DNA of 23,236 bases from Marisimplicoccus framensis_A. GTDB lineage: Bacteria; Bacteroidota; Bacteroidia; Flavobacteriales; Flavobacteriaceae. The notes under the pieces are model-generated. The model was not told where the DNA came from and ran no database searches. It worked only from the letters and a program-made list of their open reading frames with translations. Location: contig JBELLF010000013.1 in the NCBI GenBank assembly GCA_042088875.1, positions 1 to 23,236 on the forward strand, in the 5' to 3' direction. This document shows positions 13,214-23,208 of this stretch, piece after piece. The translations under genes and the position numbers were made by a program. The stretch's first letter is position 1. Every line of letters starts with the position of its first letter.

Positions 13214-16200
13214 ATGACTAATAATAAACTGAGAACAAACTTTTCAAATTCAAAAAATGCAAATATTGAAACTGATTTTTTAGATATTCAAGTAAAATCA
13301 TTTCAAGATTTTTTTCAACTCGAAACTAAGTCTGATGAAAGAGTAGAAGAAGGTTTATTTAACACATTTAAGGAAAACTTTCCCATTACTGACGCGAGAA
13401 ATCAATTTGTTCTAGAGTTTCTTGACTATTTCATTGATCCTCCTAGATACTCTATGCATGAGTGTATTCAAAGAGGTCTTAGTTATTCTGTTCCACTTAA
13501 AGCTAGGTTAAAGCTCTACTGTACTGATGCTGAACATGAAGATTTTGAAACTATTGTTCAAGATGTCTTCCTTGGTTCTATTCCATATATGACACCAAGT
13601 GGAACATTTATTATTAACGGAGCAGAAAGGGTAGTTGTATCTCAACTTCATAGATCTCCAGGAGTATTTTTTGGCCAATCTTTTCATGCAAATGGAACGA
13701 AACTGTATTCTGCCAGAGTAATCCCTTTCAAAGGCTCATGGATCGAATTTGCAACAGACATCAATAATGTCATGTACGCATACATAGACAGGAAGAAAAA
13801 GTTACCAGTTACAACCTTATTCAGAGCTATTGGTTATCAAGGAGACAAAGAAATTCTTGAAATATTTGATCTTGCAGAAGAAATAAAAGTTACTAAAGCT
13901 GGACTAAAGAAAGCTTTGAACAGAAGACTTGCTGCAAGAGTACTTAGAACATGGCATGAAGACTTTGTAGATGAAGATACTGGTGAGGTAATATCAATAG
14001 AGAGAAACGAAATTATTTTAGATAGAGATACTGTAATTGAGCAAGAGCACGTTGAACAAATTTTAGATGCTGATGTAAAAACTATTCTTATTCACAAAGA
14101 GGATTCTCAAAACTCTGATTATGCTATAATTTATAATACTCTTCAAAAAGATCAAACTAATACTGAAAAAGAGGCTGTTGAATATATTTATAGACAACTT
14201 AGAAATGCTGAACCACCAGATGAAGAGACTGCAAGAGGAATTATTGATAAGCTATTCTTTTCTGATCAAAGATATAATCTTGGAGAAGTAGGTAGATATA
14301 GGATGAATAAAAAGCTTAATCTAGATGTGGATATGGAAGAAAGAACATTAACACGTCATGATATTACTACAATTATTAAATATCTAATTGAGCTTATAAA
14401 CTCAAAAGCTGAAATTGATGATATTGATCACCTTTCTAATAGAAGAGTTAGAACTGTTGGTGAACAACTATCTTCTCAATTTGGGGTTGGTTTAGCTAGG
14501 ATGGCTAGAACTATTAGAGAGAGAATGAATGTTAGAGATAATGAGGTTTTTACTCCTATTGATCTTATTAATGCAAAGACGTTATCCTCAGTAATTAACA
14601 CATTTTTTGGTACTAATCAACTATCTCAATTTATGGATCAAACTAATCCTCTTGCTGAGTTGACTCATAAGAGACGTTTATCTGCACTAGGTCCAGGTGG
14701 TCTTTCAAGAGAAAGAGCAGGATTTGAGGTTAGAGATGTTCATTATACACATTATGGAAGATTGTGTCCTATAGAAACTCCTGAGGGCCCAAATATTGGT
14801 CTTATTTCATCTCTATCAGTTTATGCAAGAGTAAATAATCTTGGGTTTATAGAAACACCGTATAGAGAGGTTAAAGATGGTAAAATTGATTTAAAGAAAA
14901 TAACATATCTAACTGCAGAGGAAGAAGAAAATAAACTTATTGCGCAAGCAAATATTGATTATGATAAATCTGGTAAAATTATTTCAGATAGGGTGATTGC
15001 TAGAGATCAAGCAGATTTTCCTGTAGTAACTCCAGATCACATTAATTATACTGATGTTGCACCAAATCAAATTGCTTCAATATCTGCATCTCTAATCCCT
15101 TTCCTTGAACATGATGATGCAAACCGAGCATTGATGGGCTCAAATATGATGCGTCAAGCAGTTCCACTTTTAAGACCAGAGTCTCCTATAGTTGGAACAG
15201 GTTTAGAAAAATCTGTTGCATCTGATTCAAGAGTACTTCTAAATGCTGAAAGAGATGGTGTTGTTGATTATGTAGATTCTAATAAAATAGTTATAAAATA
15301 TAATTTAACAAAAGAAGAAAAATTATTAAGCTTTGATGAAGATAGCAAAGTATATGATCTCATAAAGTTTCAAAAAACTAATCAAGGAACATGCATAAAC
15401 TTAAAACCTATTGTTATTAAAGGTGATCAAGTTTCAAAAGGTCAGGTTCTATGTGAAGGATATGCTACTCAAGATGGGGAATTAGCTTTAGGTAGAAATC
15501 TTAAGGTTGCATTTATGCCTTGGAAGGGATACAACTTTGAGGATGCAATTGTAATTTCTGAAAAAGTAGTACGCGATGATGTTTTTACCTCAATTCATAT
15601 TGACGAATATTCTATAGATGTTAGAGATACGAAGCTTGGTACTGAAGAACTTACAGATGATATTCCAAATGTTAGTGAAGAAGCTACTAAAGAATTAGAT
15701 GAAAATGGGATGATTAGAGTTGGTGCTGATGTTAAACCCGGAGATATATTAATTGGAAAAATTACTCCGAAAGGTGAATCTGATCCAACACCGGAAGAAA
15801 AACTTCTTAGAGCAATTTTTGGAGACAAGGCAGGAGATGTTAAAGATGCATCTCTAAAAGCACCTCCATCATTAAATGGAATTGTAATTGATAAAAAGTT
15901 ATTTGTTAGATCATTTAAAGACAAAAGGAGAAGATCTCAAGATAAAGTTGATCTTGAGTTGTTAGAAACTAAATATGAAAAGATTCTAGATGATCATAGA
16001 CTCAAACTAGTAGAAAAACTTTCATCAATAGTTAATGGAAAGACTTGTCAAGGCGTTTACAATGATTTAGGTGATGAAGTTCTTTTTAAAGGAAAGAAAT
16101 TTACTACAAAAATGTTATCAAATATTGAAGACTATACTCATTTAACTAAAGGAGTATGGACTACATCTGATGATACTAATAACCTTATTTCATCTCTTCT

Positions 16201-17023
16201 TCATAATTATAGAATTAAGGAAAATGATATTCAAGGTGCTTTAAGAAGAGAAAAGTTTACTATTAGTGTGGGTGACGAACTTCCTCCAGGAATTAAAAAG
16301 TTAGCCAAAGTTTATATTGCTAAGAAAAGAAAGTTAAAAGTAGGAGATAAAATGGCAGGAAGGCATGGTAACAAAGGAATTGTTGCAAGAATTGTTAGAC
16401 AAGAGGATATGCCATTTTTAGAAGATGGAACCCCTGTTGATATTGTTCTAAATCCATTAGGTGTGCCATCAAGAATGAATATTGGGCAAATTTATGAAAC
16501 TGTATTAGGATGGGCTGGAAAGAACCTTGGCAGAAAATTCTCTACACCAATCTTTGATGGAGCCACTTTAGATGAAATTAATGAACTTACTGATCAGGCT
16601 GGTGTTCCAAGATTTGGGCATACATATCTTTATGATGGAGGTACTGGTGAAAAGTTTGATCAACCTGCAACTGTTGGTGTAATATATATGTTAAAACTTG
16701 GTCATATGGTTGAAGATAAAATGCATTCTAGATCAATTGGACCATATAGTTTAATAACTCAACAACCATTAGGAGGTAAAGCTCAATTTGGAGGTCAAAG
16801 ATTCGGTGAGATGGAGGTATGGGCTCTTGAGGCTTATGGTGCTTCTAGTGCTCTACAAGAAATACTTACTGTAAAATCTGATGACGTTATTGGAAGAGCA
16901 AAGACATATGAGTCCATTGTTAAAGGTGAGAATCTTCCTGAAGCTGGTCTTCCAGAATCATTTAATGTATTAATGCATGAATTAAAAGGTCTTGGATTGG
17001 ATATTAGATTAGAAGAAAAATAA
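13214..17023 (+). CDS. rpoB: DNA-directed RNA polymerase subunit beta
   Basis: RNAP beta subunit, 1269 residues, normal for Bacteroidota. Early blocks include FQDFFQLE near the N-terminus and FIINGAERVVVSQLHRSPG (about residues 132-150). The rifampicin pocket is intact: Gln472, Asp475, His485, Arg488, Ser490 and Leu492 correspond to E. coli 513, 516, 526, 529, 531 and 533, so no common resistance substitution is seen. Later landmarks are GYNFEDAIVISE, GDKMAGRHGNKGIV and GGKAQFGGQRFGEMEVWALE near the C-terminus. The start is the first ATG after the hairpin. rpoC follows after 14 bp. Confidence 0.98.
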   Translation: MTNNKLRTNFSNSKNANIETDFLDIQVKSFQDFFQLETKSDERVEEGLFNTFKENFPITDARNQFVLEFLDYFIDPPRYSMHECIQRGLSYSVPLKARLKLYCTDAEHEDFETIVQDVFLGSIPYMTPSGTFIINGAERVVVSQLHRSPGVFFGQSFHANGTKLYSARVIPFKGSWIEFATDINNVMYAYIDRKKKLPVTTLFRAIGYQGDKEILEIFDLAEEIKVTKAGLKKALNRRLAARVLRTWHEDFVDEDTGEVISIERNEIILDRDTVIEQEHVEQILDADVKTILIHKEDSQNSDYAIIYNTLQKDQTNTEKEAVEYIYRQLRNAEPPDEETARGIIDKLFFSDQRYNLGEVGRYRMNKKLNLDVDMEERTLTRHDITTIIKYLIELINSKAEIDDIDHLSNRRVRTVGEQLSSQFGVGLARMARTIRERMNVRDNEVFTPIDLINAKTLSSVINTFFGTNQLSQFMDQTNPLAELTHKRRLSALGPGGLSRERAGFEVRDVHYTHYGRLCPIETPEGPNIGLISSLSVYARVNNLGFIETPYREVKDGKIDLKKITYLTAEEEENKLIAQANIDYDKSGKIISDRVIARDQADFPVVTPDHINYTDVAPNQIASISASLIPFLEHDDANRALMGSNMMRQAVPLLRPESPIVGTGLEKSVASDSRVLLNAERDGVVDYVDSNKIVIKYNLTKEEKLLSFDEDSKVYDLIKFQKTNQGTCINLKPIVIKGDQVSKGQVLCEGYATQDGELALGRNLKVAFMPWKGYNFEDAIVISEKVVRDDVFTSIHIDEYSIDVRDTKLGTEELTDDIPNVSEEATKELDENGMIRVGADVKPGDILIGKITPKGESDPTPEEKLLRAIFGDKAGDVKDASLKAPPSLNGIVIDKKLFVRSFKDKRRRSQDKVDLELLETKYEKILDDHRLKLVEKLSSIVNGKTCQGVYNDLGDEVLFKGKKFTTKMLSNIEDYTHLTKGVWTTSDDTNNLISSLLHNYRIKENDIQGALRREKFTISVGDELPPGIKKLAKVYIAKKRKLKVGDKMAGRHGNKGIVARIVRQEDMPFLEDGTPVDIVLNPLGVPSRMNIGQIYETVLGWAGKNLGRKFSTPIFDGATLDEINELTDQAGVPRFGHTYLYDGGTGEKFDQPATVGVIYMLKLGHMVEDKMHSRSIGPYSLITQQPLGGKAQFGGQRFGEMEVWALEAYGASSALQEILTVKSDDVIGRAKTYESIVKGENLPEAGLPESFNVLMHELKGLGLDIRLEEK

Positions 17024-17037
17024 ATAAAGGTTATAAA

Positions 17038-20000
17038 ATGTTAAAAAACAACGAATTAATTACTCAAAAAAGATTTAATACTATCTCAATTGGACTTGCA
17101 TCTCCTGAAGTTATATTAGGTAACTCTAGAGGTGAGGTTCTTAAACCGGAAACTATAAATTATAGAACACATAAACCTGAGAGAGATGGTTTATTCTGTG
17201 AAAGAATTTTTGGACCTGTTAAAGATTATGAATGTGCCTGTGGAAAATATAAAAGGATTAGATATAAAGGTATTGTTTGTGATAGATGTGGTGTTGAAGT
17301 AACTGAAAAAAAGGTAAGAAGAGATAGAGTTGGACATATCAATTTGGTAGTTCCCGTTGCTCATATTTGGTACTTTAAATCTCTACCTAATAAGATTGGT
17401 TATCTTCTTGGCCTTCCTTCAAAAAAACTTGATATGATAATTTACTATGAAAGATATGTAGTAATTCAAGAAGGTGAAGCCAAAAATGCAGAAGGTGAGC
17501 CTTTAAACAAGATGGACTTTTTAACTGAGGAAGAATATTTAGCAATAATGGAGAAACTTCCTGCGGATAATCAGTTTCTTGAAGACTCAGATGAAAGAAA
17601 GTTTATAGCAAAAATGGGTGCAGAGTGTTTAATTGAGCTACTTTCAAGAATTGATTTTGAGGAGCTATCATATGAGTTGAGACACAAGGCTAATAATGAG
17701 ACCTCAAAGCAAAGAAAAACTGAAGCATTAAAAAGATTACAAGTAGTTGAATCTTTTAGAGATGGAAATGAAAGAAAAGAAAATTTACCTGAATGGATGG
17801 TTGTTAAGGTTATACCTGTAATTCCGCCAGAGTTGAGACCTTTAGTTCCTCTTGACGGTGGTAGATTTGCAACTTCAGATCTAAATGACTTATATAGAAG
17901 AGTAATTATTCGAAATAACAGATTAAAAAGATTAGTTGAAATAAAAGCTCCGGAAGTTATTCTAAGAAATGAAAAAAGAATGCTTCAAGAATCGGTTGAT
18001 TCATTATTTGATAATACTAGAAAGTCATCTGCTGTTAAAACAGAATCAAATAGACCACTTAAGTCTCTATCAGATTCTCTGAAAGGAAAACAAGGTAGGT
18101 TTAGACAAAATTTATTAGGTAAAAGGGTAGACTATTCTGCAAGATCTGTAATTGTTGTAGGACCTGAATTAAAACTTTATGAGTGTGGCCTTCCTAAAGA
18201 TATGGCTGCAGAATTATATAAACCTTTCATAATAAGAAAACTTATCGAAAGGGGTATTGTTAAAACAGTTAAATCTGCCAAAAAAATAATAGATAGAAGA
18301 GAACCTGTGGTTTGGGATATTCTAGAGAATGTTCTTAAGGGGCACCCTGTCATGCTTAATAGAGCACCAACTCTACATAGGCTTGGTATTCAAGCATTCC
18401 AACCAAAATTAATTGAAGGAAAAGCGATTCAGCTTCATCCCCTAACATGTACTGCTTTTAATGCTGACTTCGATGGTGATCAAATGGCAGTTCACCTTCC
18501 TCTTGGGCCAGAAGCCATTTTAGAGGCACAATTATTAATGCTAGGATCACATAATATACTAAACCCAGCAAACGGTTCTCCTATTACTGTTCCTTCTCAG
18601 GATATGGTTTTAGGTCTATATTATATGACAAAATCAAGAAAGTCATCTGAGACACTCAAACTTAAGGGTGAAGGTTCCATATTTTTCTCACCAGAAGAAG
18701 TTAATATGGCATACAATGAAAAAAAAGTTGACTTGAATGCAATTATTAAATGTAGAGTTAAAACTTCTGATTTAGAGGATTCCTATGAAATTTTAGAGAC
18801 TACACCAGGAAGAATATTTTTTAATGAGGTAGTGCCAGAAAAAGCAGGATTTTTTAATGAAGTTCTTACTAAAAAGAACTTAAGAGAAATTATTGGAAAA
18901 ATTCTACAGTCTACTAGTGTGCCTGAGACGGCAGATTTTCTAGATAAAATAAAAGATCTTGGATATACATTTGCTTTCAAGGGTGGCCTTTCTTTTAGTC
19001 TAGGTGATATTATAATTCCTGAACAAAAGCAAAACCTTATAGATGATGCAAATAGTAAGGTTGAAGGTATTATGAGTAACTATAATATGGGTCTAATTAC
19101 TAACAACGAAAGATATAATCAAGTAATAGATGTTTGGACTTCAGCAAATGCAACTTTAACTGAACTTGCTATGAAGCAGATAAGTGAGGATCAACAAGGA
19201 TTTAACTCTGTGTATATGATGCTTGACTCAGGTGCCAGAGGCTCTAAAGAGCAAATTAGACAACTTACAGGAATGAGGGGATTGATGGCAAAGCCTAAAA
19301 AATCGAATGTAGGTGGAGGTGAAATTATTGAAAATCCTATATTATCTAACTTTAAAGAAGGTCTTTCTATTTTAGAATATTTCATTTCTACTCACGGGGC
19401 AAGAAAAGGTCTTGCTGATACCGCACTTAAAACTGCTGATGCAGGTTATCTAACAAGAAGGTTAGTTGATGTTTCACAAGATGTAATTGTAAATGAATTT
19501 GATTGTGGTACACTTAGAGGTATTGAAGTAACTGCATTAAAGAAAAATGAGGAAGTTGTTGAGACATTAGGTGAAAGAATACTCGGAAGAGTTGCTCTTA
19601 ATGATATTGTAGATCCATCTTCAAATAATGTTATTTTAGAAGGAGGAAAGTTAATTGATGAAGAAGCTGTAGTTAAAATTGATGATACATTAATCACTTC
19701 TGTTGAAGTTAGATCTCCATTAACTTGTGAAACCAAGAAGGGAATTTGTGTAAGCTGTTATGGTAGAAATCTTGCTACCGGTAATCCTGTCCAAATTGGT
19801 GAAGCAGTTGGAGTTGTTGCAGCTCAATCTATTGGTGAACCTGGAACACAATTGACTTTAAGAACTTTTCATGTTGGAGGAGTTGCTGGTAATATTTCTG
19901 AAGAGAATTCATTAGTATCAAACTTTGATGGAACTGCTGAAATTGAAGACTTAAAATTAGTTAAGTCTAAAGATAACTCAGGTAAAGTTTCTAATATTGT

Positions 20001-21333
20001 TATTTCTCGTACAACTGAGATAAAAATTCTTGATTCAAAAACTAATAATGTCTTAAGTACAAAGAATATTCCCTATGGTTCTTATTTAAATATAAAGAAT
20101 GGCCAAAAAGTTTCAAAAGGTGATGTTATATGTCAATGGGATCCATTTAATGGTGTAATTGTATCTGAATTTACTGGTAAGATTGTATATGAAAACATTG
20201 AAGTTGGTAAAACATATCAAGTTGAAATAGATGAACAAACTGGATTTAAAGAAAAGGTTATCACTGATTCTAGAGATAAAAAACTTATCCCAACACTTTT
20301 AATTCAAGATAAAAAAGGTGTTACTTTAAGATCATATAATTTACCAGTTGGAGCTCACATTATGGTTAACGAAGATGATTCTATTGAAAAAGGAAAAATT
20401 CTAGTTAAAATACCAAGAAAATCAGCTAAATCTGGTGATATTACTGGTGGTCTTCCTCGAGTAACAGAACTATTTGAAGCAAGAAATCCATCAAATCCAG
20501 CTGTAGTTTCTGAAATTGACGGTGTTGTTTCATTTGGTAAAATTAAAAGAGGTAACAGGGAAATAATTGTTGAATCAAAATTTGGTGATGTTAAAAAGTA
20601 TTTGGTTAAGCTTTCTAATCAGATTCTTGTTCAAGAAAATGACTTTATTAAAGCTGGTATGCCACTTTCAGATGGTTCAATTACTCCAAACGATATACTT
20701 AACATCAAAGGTCCATCTGCAGTTCAACAATATTTGGTAAACGAAGTTCAAGAAGTTTACAGACTTCAGGGTGTTAAAATTAATGATAAACATTTTGAGG
20801 TAGTTGTTAGACAAATGATGAGAAAAGTTAAGATTATTGATCCAGGTGATACATTATTTCTTGAAGATCAGTTAGCTTATAAGGATGAATTTATATCTCA
20901 AAATGACAAGTTGTACGGAATGAAAGTTATTGAGGATGCTGGAGAAAGTGAAAACTTAAAGGTTGGTCAACTTGTAACTGCTAGAAAACTTCGTGATGAA
21001 AATTCATTGCTTAAAAGAGATGATAAGAATCTTGTTAAGGCTAGAGATGCAAAATCTGCTACTGCTTCAACACAGCTTCAGGGTATAACTAGAGCATCGC
21101 TTCAGACCAAGTCATTTATATCTGCAGCATCTTTCCAAGAAACAACTAAAGTCTTAAATGAAGCTGCTGTTAATGGTAAAAATGATACACTTGAAGGTCT
21201 TAAAGAAAATGTTATCGTAGGGCATAAAATTCCTGCTGGTACTGGAATGAGAAAGTACAAAGATATTATTGTAGGGCCTAAAGATGAGTATAATAGTTTG
21301 CTTATTAATAAAGAAGAGGAGTTAAATTATTAA
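17038..21333 (+). CDS. rpoC: DNA-directed RNA polymerase subunit beta'
   Basis: RNAP beta' subunit, 1431 residues, full length. The N-terminal zinc ribbon has Cys66, Cys68, Cys81 and Cys84 (ECACGKY, CDRCGVE). The catalytic Mg loop NADFDGDQMAVH is at 475-486 with Asp477, Asp479 and Asp481. A second Cys cluster occurs near residue 900 (CETKKGICVSCYGR). The bridge-helix and trigger-loop regions (SGARGSKEQIRQLTGMRGLM; QSIGEPGTQLTLRTFHVGG) are intact, and the end has the expected GHKIPAGTG. idi begins 9 bp after the stop, so transcription probably continues into idi. No DUF3467 gene, which I recall as a common follower of rpoC in Bacteroidota, is present. Confidence 0.98.
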   Translation: MLKNNELITQKRFNTISIGLASPEVILGNSRGEVLKPETINYRTHKPERDGLFCERIFGPVKDYECACGKYKRIRYKGIVCDRCGVEVTEKKVRRDRVGHINLVVPVAHIWYFKSLPNKIGYLLGLPSKKLDMIIYYERYVVIQEGEAKNAEGEPLNKMDFLTEEEYLAIMEKLPADNQFLEDSDERKFIAKMGAECLIELLSRIDFEELSYELRHKANNETSKQRKTEALKRLQVVESFRDGNERKENLPEWMVVKVIPVIPPELRPLVPLDGGRFATSDLNDLYRRVIIRNNRLKRLVEIKAPEVILRNEKRMLQESVDSLFDNTRKSSAVKTESNRPLKSLSDSLKGKQGRFRQNLLGKRVDYSARSVIVVGPELKLYECGLPKDMAAELYKPFIIRKLIERGIVKTVKSAKKIIDRREPVVWDILENVLKGHPVMLNRAPTLHRLGIQAFQPKLIEGKAIQLHPLTCTAFNADFDGDQMAVHLPLGPEAILEAQLLMLGSHNILNPANGSPITVPSQDMVLGLYYMTKSRKSSETLKLKGEGSIFFSPEEVNMAYNEKKVDLNAIIKCRVKTSDLEDSYEILETTPGRIFFNEVVPEKAGFFNEVLTKKNLREIIGKILQSTSVPETADFLDKIKDLGYTFAFKGGLSFSLGDIIIPEQKQNLIDDANSKVEGIMSNYNMGLITNNERYNQVIDVWTSANATLTELAMKQISEDQQGFNSVYMMLDSGARGSKEQIRQLTGMRGLMAKPKKSNVGGGEIIENPILSNFKEGLSILEYFISTHGARKGLADTALKTADAGYLTRRLVDVSQDVIVNEFDCGTLRGIEVTALKKNEEVVETLGERILGRVALNDIVDPSSNNVILEGGKLIDEEAVVKIDDTLITSVEVRSPLTCETKKGICVSCYGRNLATGNPVQIGEAVGVVAAQSIGEPGTQLTLRTFHVGGVAGNISEENSLVSNFDGTAEIEDLKLVKSKDNSGKVSNIVISRTTEIKILDSKTNNVLSTKNIPYGSYLNIKNGQKVSKGDVICQWDPFNGVIVSEFTGKIVYENIEVGKTYQVEIDEQTGFKEKVITDSRDKKLIPTLLIQDKKGVTLRSYNLPVGAHIMVNEDDSIEKGKILVKIPRKSAKSGDITGGLPRVTELFEARNPSNPAVVSEIDGVVSFGKIKRGNREIIVESKFGDVKKYLVKLSNQILVQENDFIKAGMPLSDGSITPNDILNIKGPSAVQQYLVNEVQEVYRLQGVKINDKHFEVVVRQMMRKVKIIDPGDTLFLEDQLAYKDEFISQNDKLYGMKVIEDAGESENLKVGQLVTARKLRDENSLLKRDDKNLVKARDAKSATASTQLQGITRASLQTKSFISAASFQETTKVLNEAAVNGKNDTLEGLKENVIVGHKIPAGTGMRKYKDIIVGPKDEYNSLLINKEEELNY

Positions 21334-21342
21334 TTTGACTGT

Positions 21343-21861
21343 ATGTCAAAAGAAAATGTAATTCTTGTTGATGAAAAAGATAATCAAGTTGGATTAATGC
21401 CAAAACTTGATGCACATGAAAAAGGAATACTTCATAGAGCTTTCTCTATTTTCATCTTCAATTCAGATTATAAGCTTCTTCTTCAAAAAAGAGCATCCTC
21501 TAAGTATCACTCAGGTGGACTTTGGACAAACACATGTTGTAGTCATCCAAGAGATGGAGAAGACACAATTGATGCTGCAAATAGAAGACTTTATGAAGAA
21601 ATGGGAATAAAAACAAGTCTTAGAAAAGTTTTTGATTTTATTTATAGAGCTGAATTAGATAATAACTTAATAGAGAATGAATTTGATCATGTTTTCTATG
21701 GAGTTTATAATGAAGATCCAATTTTAAATACTGATGAAGCGGATGACTTCAAGTGGATTGACATGGAAACACTTAAAAATGATATTGATAATAATCCAGG
21801 TCAATACACAGTTTGGTTTAAAATAGCTTTTGACTACTTTTATAATTATATAAAGAAATGA
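21343..21861 (+). CDS. idi: Isopentenyl-diphosphate delta-isomerase, type 1
   Basis: Nudix-fold enzyme interconverting isopentenyl and dimethylallyl diphosphate for isoprenoids such as menaquinone and carotenoids; 172 residues, of family length. Metal and catalytic residues are visible: His25 and His31, the Cys66 of WTNTCCSHP with His68, the Nudix-like RRLYEEMGI, and Glu111/Glu113 in IENEFDHVF. A type 1 Idi is expected where isoprenoids come from the mevalonate pathway, as in flavobacteria. It lies 9 bp after rpoC and overlaps the next gene by 4 bp (ATGA). Confidence 0.95.
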   Translation: MSKENVILVDEKDNQVGLMPKLDAHEKGILHRAFSIFIFNSDYKLLLQKRASSKYHSGGLWTNTCCSHPRDGEDTIDAANRRLYEEMGIKTSLRKVFDFIYRAELDNNLIENEFDHVFYGVYNEDPILNTDEADDFKWIDMETLKNDIDNNPGQYTVWFKIAFDYFYNYIKK

Positions 21862-22265
21862 AAATTACAGTAAGTAGAAAAGCTCATTTTAATGCAGCTC
21901 ATAAATTATATAGACCTGATTGGACAGATGAAAAAAATAATGAAGTTTTCGGAAAATGTGCTAATAAAAACTTTCATGGTCATAATTATGAATTAATTGT
22001 CAGTCTGACAGGGAAAATTGATAATGAAACTGGCTATGTTTATGATCTTGGAAAACTAAAGGGTATTATAAAATCAGAGGTTGAAGATTATTTAGATCAT
22101 AAAAATTTAAATCTAGATATTGATGATTTTAGAAATTTAAATCCATCTGCAGAAAATATAGCTGTATTGATCTATAATAGATTAATTAAATATTTTGATG
22201 ACTCTTATAAGTTAAAAATTACTTTGTATGAGACTCCAAGAAATTTTGTAGAGTACAGTGGTTAA
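21858..22265 (+). CDS. 6-pyruvoyl-tetrahydropterin synthase family protein
   Basis: Zinc enzyme of the PTPS/QueD family, 135 residues. Zinc ligands are His15, His40 and His42, and the catalytic triad is Cys34, Asp80 and His81 (LDHKNL), with the pterin-anchoring Glu125 (YETPRN). The spacing Cys-x5-HGH (CANKNFHGH) follows the animal PTPS pattern rather than the Cys-x3-HGH of QueD, and FGKC, HGHNY and LDHKNL read like mammalian PTPS. It may therefore act in tetrahydropterin synthesis from dihydroneopterin triphosphate instead of, or as well as, queuosine synthesis. It is often annotated QueD by default. It is translationally coupled to idi, and its TTAA stop overlaps the convergent lipoprotein gene. 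Confidence 0.88.
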   Translation: MKITVSRKAHFNAAHKLYRPDWTDEKNNEVFGKCANKNFHGHNYELIVSLTGKIDNETGYVYDLGKLKGIIKSEVEDYLDHKNLNLDIDDFRNLNPSAENIAVLIYNRLIKYFDDSYKLKITLYETPRNFVEYSG

Positions 22266-22948
22266 TCTAGTGTTAATGTCTGTAGAATTTTACCGTATTT
22301 AGAATTTTTTATATTTTCAGGTAAAGTATCATATAGCTTTAAAAGTAGTTCCCAATTAGCGTCAGGTATTTGACTTACAGCTATATATGGTGATATTTCG
22401 TATATAGAATTTGTTATAGAAAAATTTAAAGAGTATAAATATTTTCTTTTAATTAAGTTCTCTAATTGTTGGTTAACTGAATCAATTCTTTCTTGGTTAT
22501 TATCAATTTGAGCTTGATAAAATATTTCTAATAAGTCTAAATTTTGAAGATTATATTTTCTTATAATAGTTAAATATTCACCTAATAATTCGCTATTCTT
22601 TGAGCCGGAGATTTCATAACTGGAATCGAATGTTTGAAGCCTAGTATTTATATTAATTTCACCAGTATTACCAAAAAAAGTTATGATATCATTTAATGAA
22701 TCACCATCATACTTATCTAGATATAAATAATATATATCTGGTTCCTTAATTTCAGTATCTAAAGTAAACTCACTATTGCCATTAATGTTAATTGAATCTA
22801 GACTTACAATAATTGAATCTTGTTGTTGCTGAAGATAAACTGTTCCTTTTTTAAGTCCATCAATATTTCCAGTTACAATCATTTTATTTTTATTTGAGCT
22901 ACAGCTTGATAAAAAGATTAGAAGAGTTAAAAAGTATTTTTTTTTCAT
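22262..22948 (-). CDS. DUF4369-type lipoprotein
   Basis: Predicted lipoprotein of 228 residues. The signal peptide is MKKKYFLTLLIFLSSCSS with a lipobox ending at Cys16. The next 90 residues look like a DUF4369 beta-sandwich (MIVTGNIDGLKKGTVYLQQQ, then a strand-rich stretch ending near DSSYEISGS), which is usually found N-terminal to a thioredoxin-like TlpA/ResA domain. Here that domain is absent: residues 120-228 are mainly helical and have no CxxC. It may be a stand-alone DUF4369 protein or a shortened relative. It follows the DUF5916 remnant by 1 bp on the same strand. The function is unknown. Confidence 0.75.
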   Translation of the reverse strand: MKKKYFLTLLIFLSSCSSNKNKMIVTGNIDGLKKGTVYLQQQQDSIIVSLDSININGNSEFTLDTEIKEPDIYYLYLDKYDGDSLNDIITFFGNTGEININTRLQTFDSSYEISGSKNSELLGEYLTIIRKYNLQNLDLLEIFYQAQIDNNQERIDSVNQQLENLIKRKYLYSLNFSITNSIYEISPYIAVSQIPDANWELLLKLYDTLPENIKNSKYGKILQTLTLD

Positions 22949-22949
22949 T

Positions 22950-23208
22950 TTAAATATTAATCCAATAGGTTAGTTTTAAGTTTATTGACCTCAGTTGAGG
23001 TGTTATTGAATTTTTTGTAAAATAATTATCATTATATACCAAATATAAGTCAGATAATGGTGCAAATCTCCATTGAAGTCTTGAATTTATTCCTAAGTTC
23101 TCAGATTGTGAGGAAAACTGAATATAAGTTGTCCAATAAGTTTTTTCTCTTTAAAAGTAATATTTTAAACCCTAATAAAATAAATGTAATTAGAATATTA
23201 TATTTGAC
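22950..23208 (-). pseudogene. Frameshifted C-terminal remnant of a DUF5916-like protein
   Basis: From 23150 down to the stop at 22950-22952 an open frame of 66 residues reads as the end of a beta-barrel protein: TYWTTYIQFSSQSENLGINS, then RLQWRFAPLSDLYLVYNDNY, ending LKLTYWINI. I recognise this as the C-terminus of DUF5916 proteins (N-R-x-QWRF-x-P-SD-x-VY-x-DNY ... TYW). An in-frame TAA at 23151-23153 cuts it off. Upstream, the expected family text continues in other frames: ITFKEK at about 23144-23161 and ITFILLGFKI at about 23161-23190, so two single-base shifts in A-runs would explain the break. A further TAG (23209-23211) follows. No initiation region is in the window. It is either a decayed gene or one with indel errors near the contig edge. 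Confidence 0.6.

Noticed and set aside
14600..14700. Possible rifampicin-resistance change in rpoB
   Set aside because: All main contact residues match the sensitive E. coli type.
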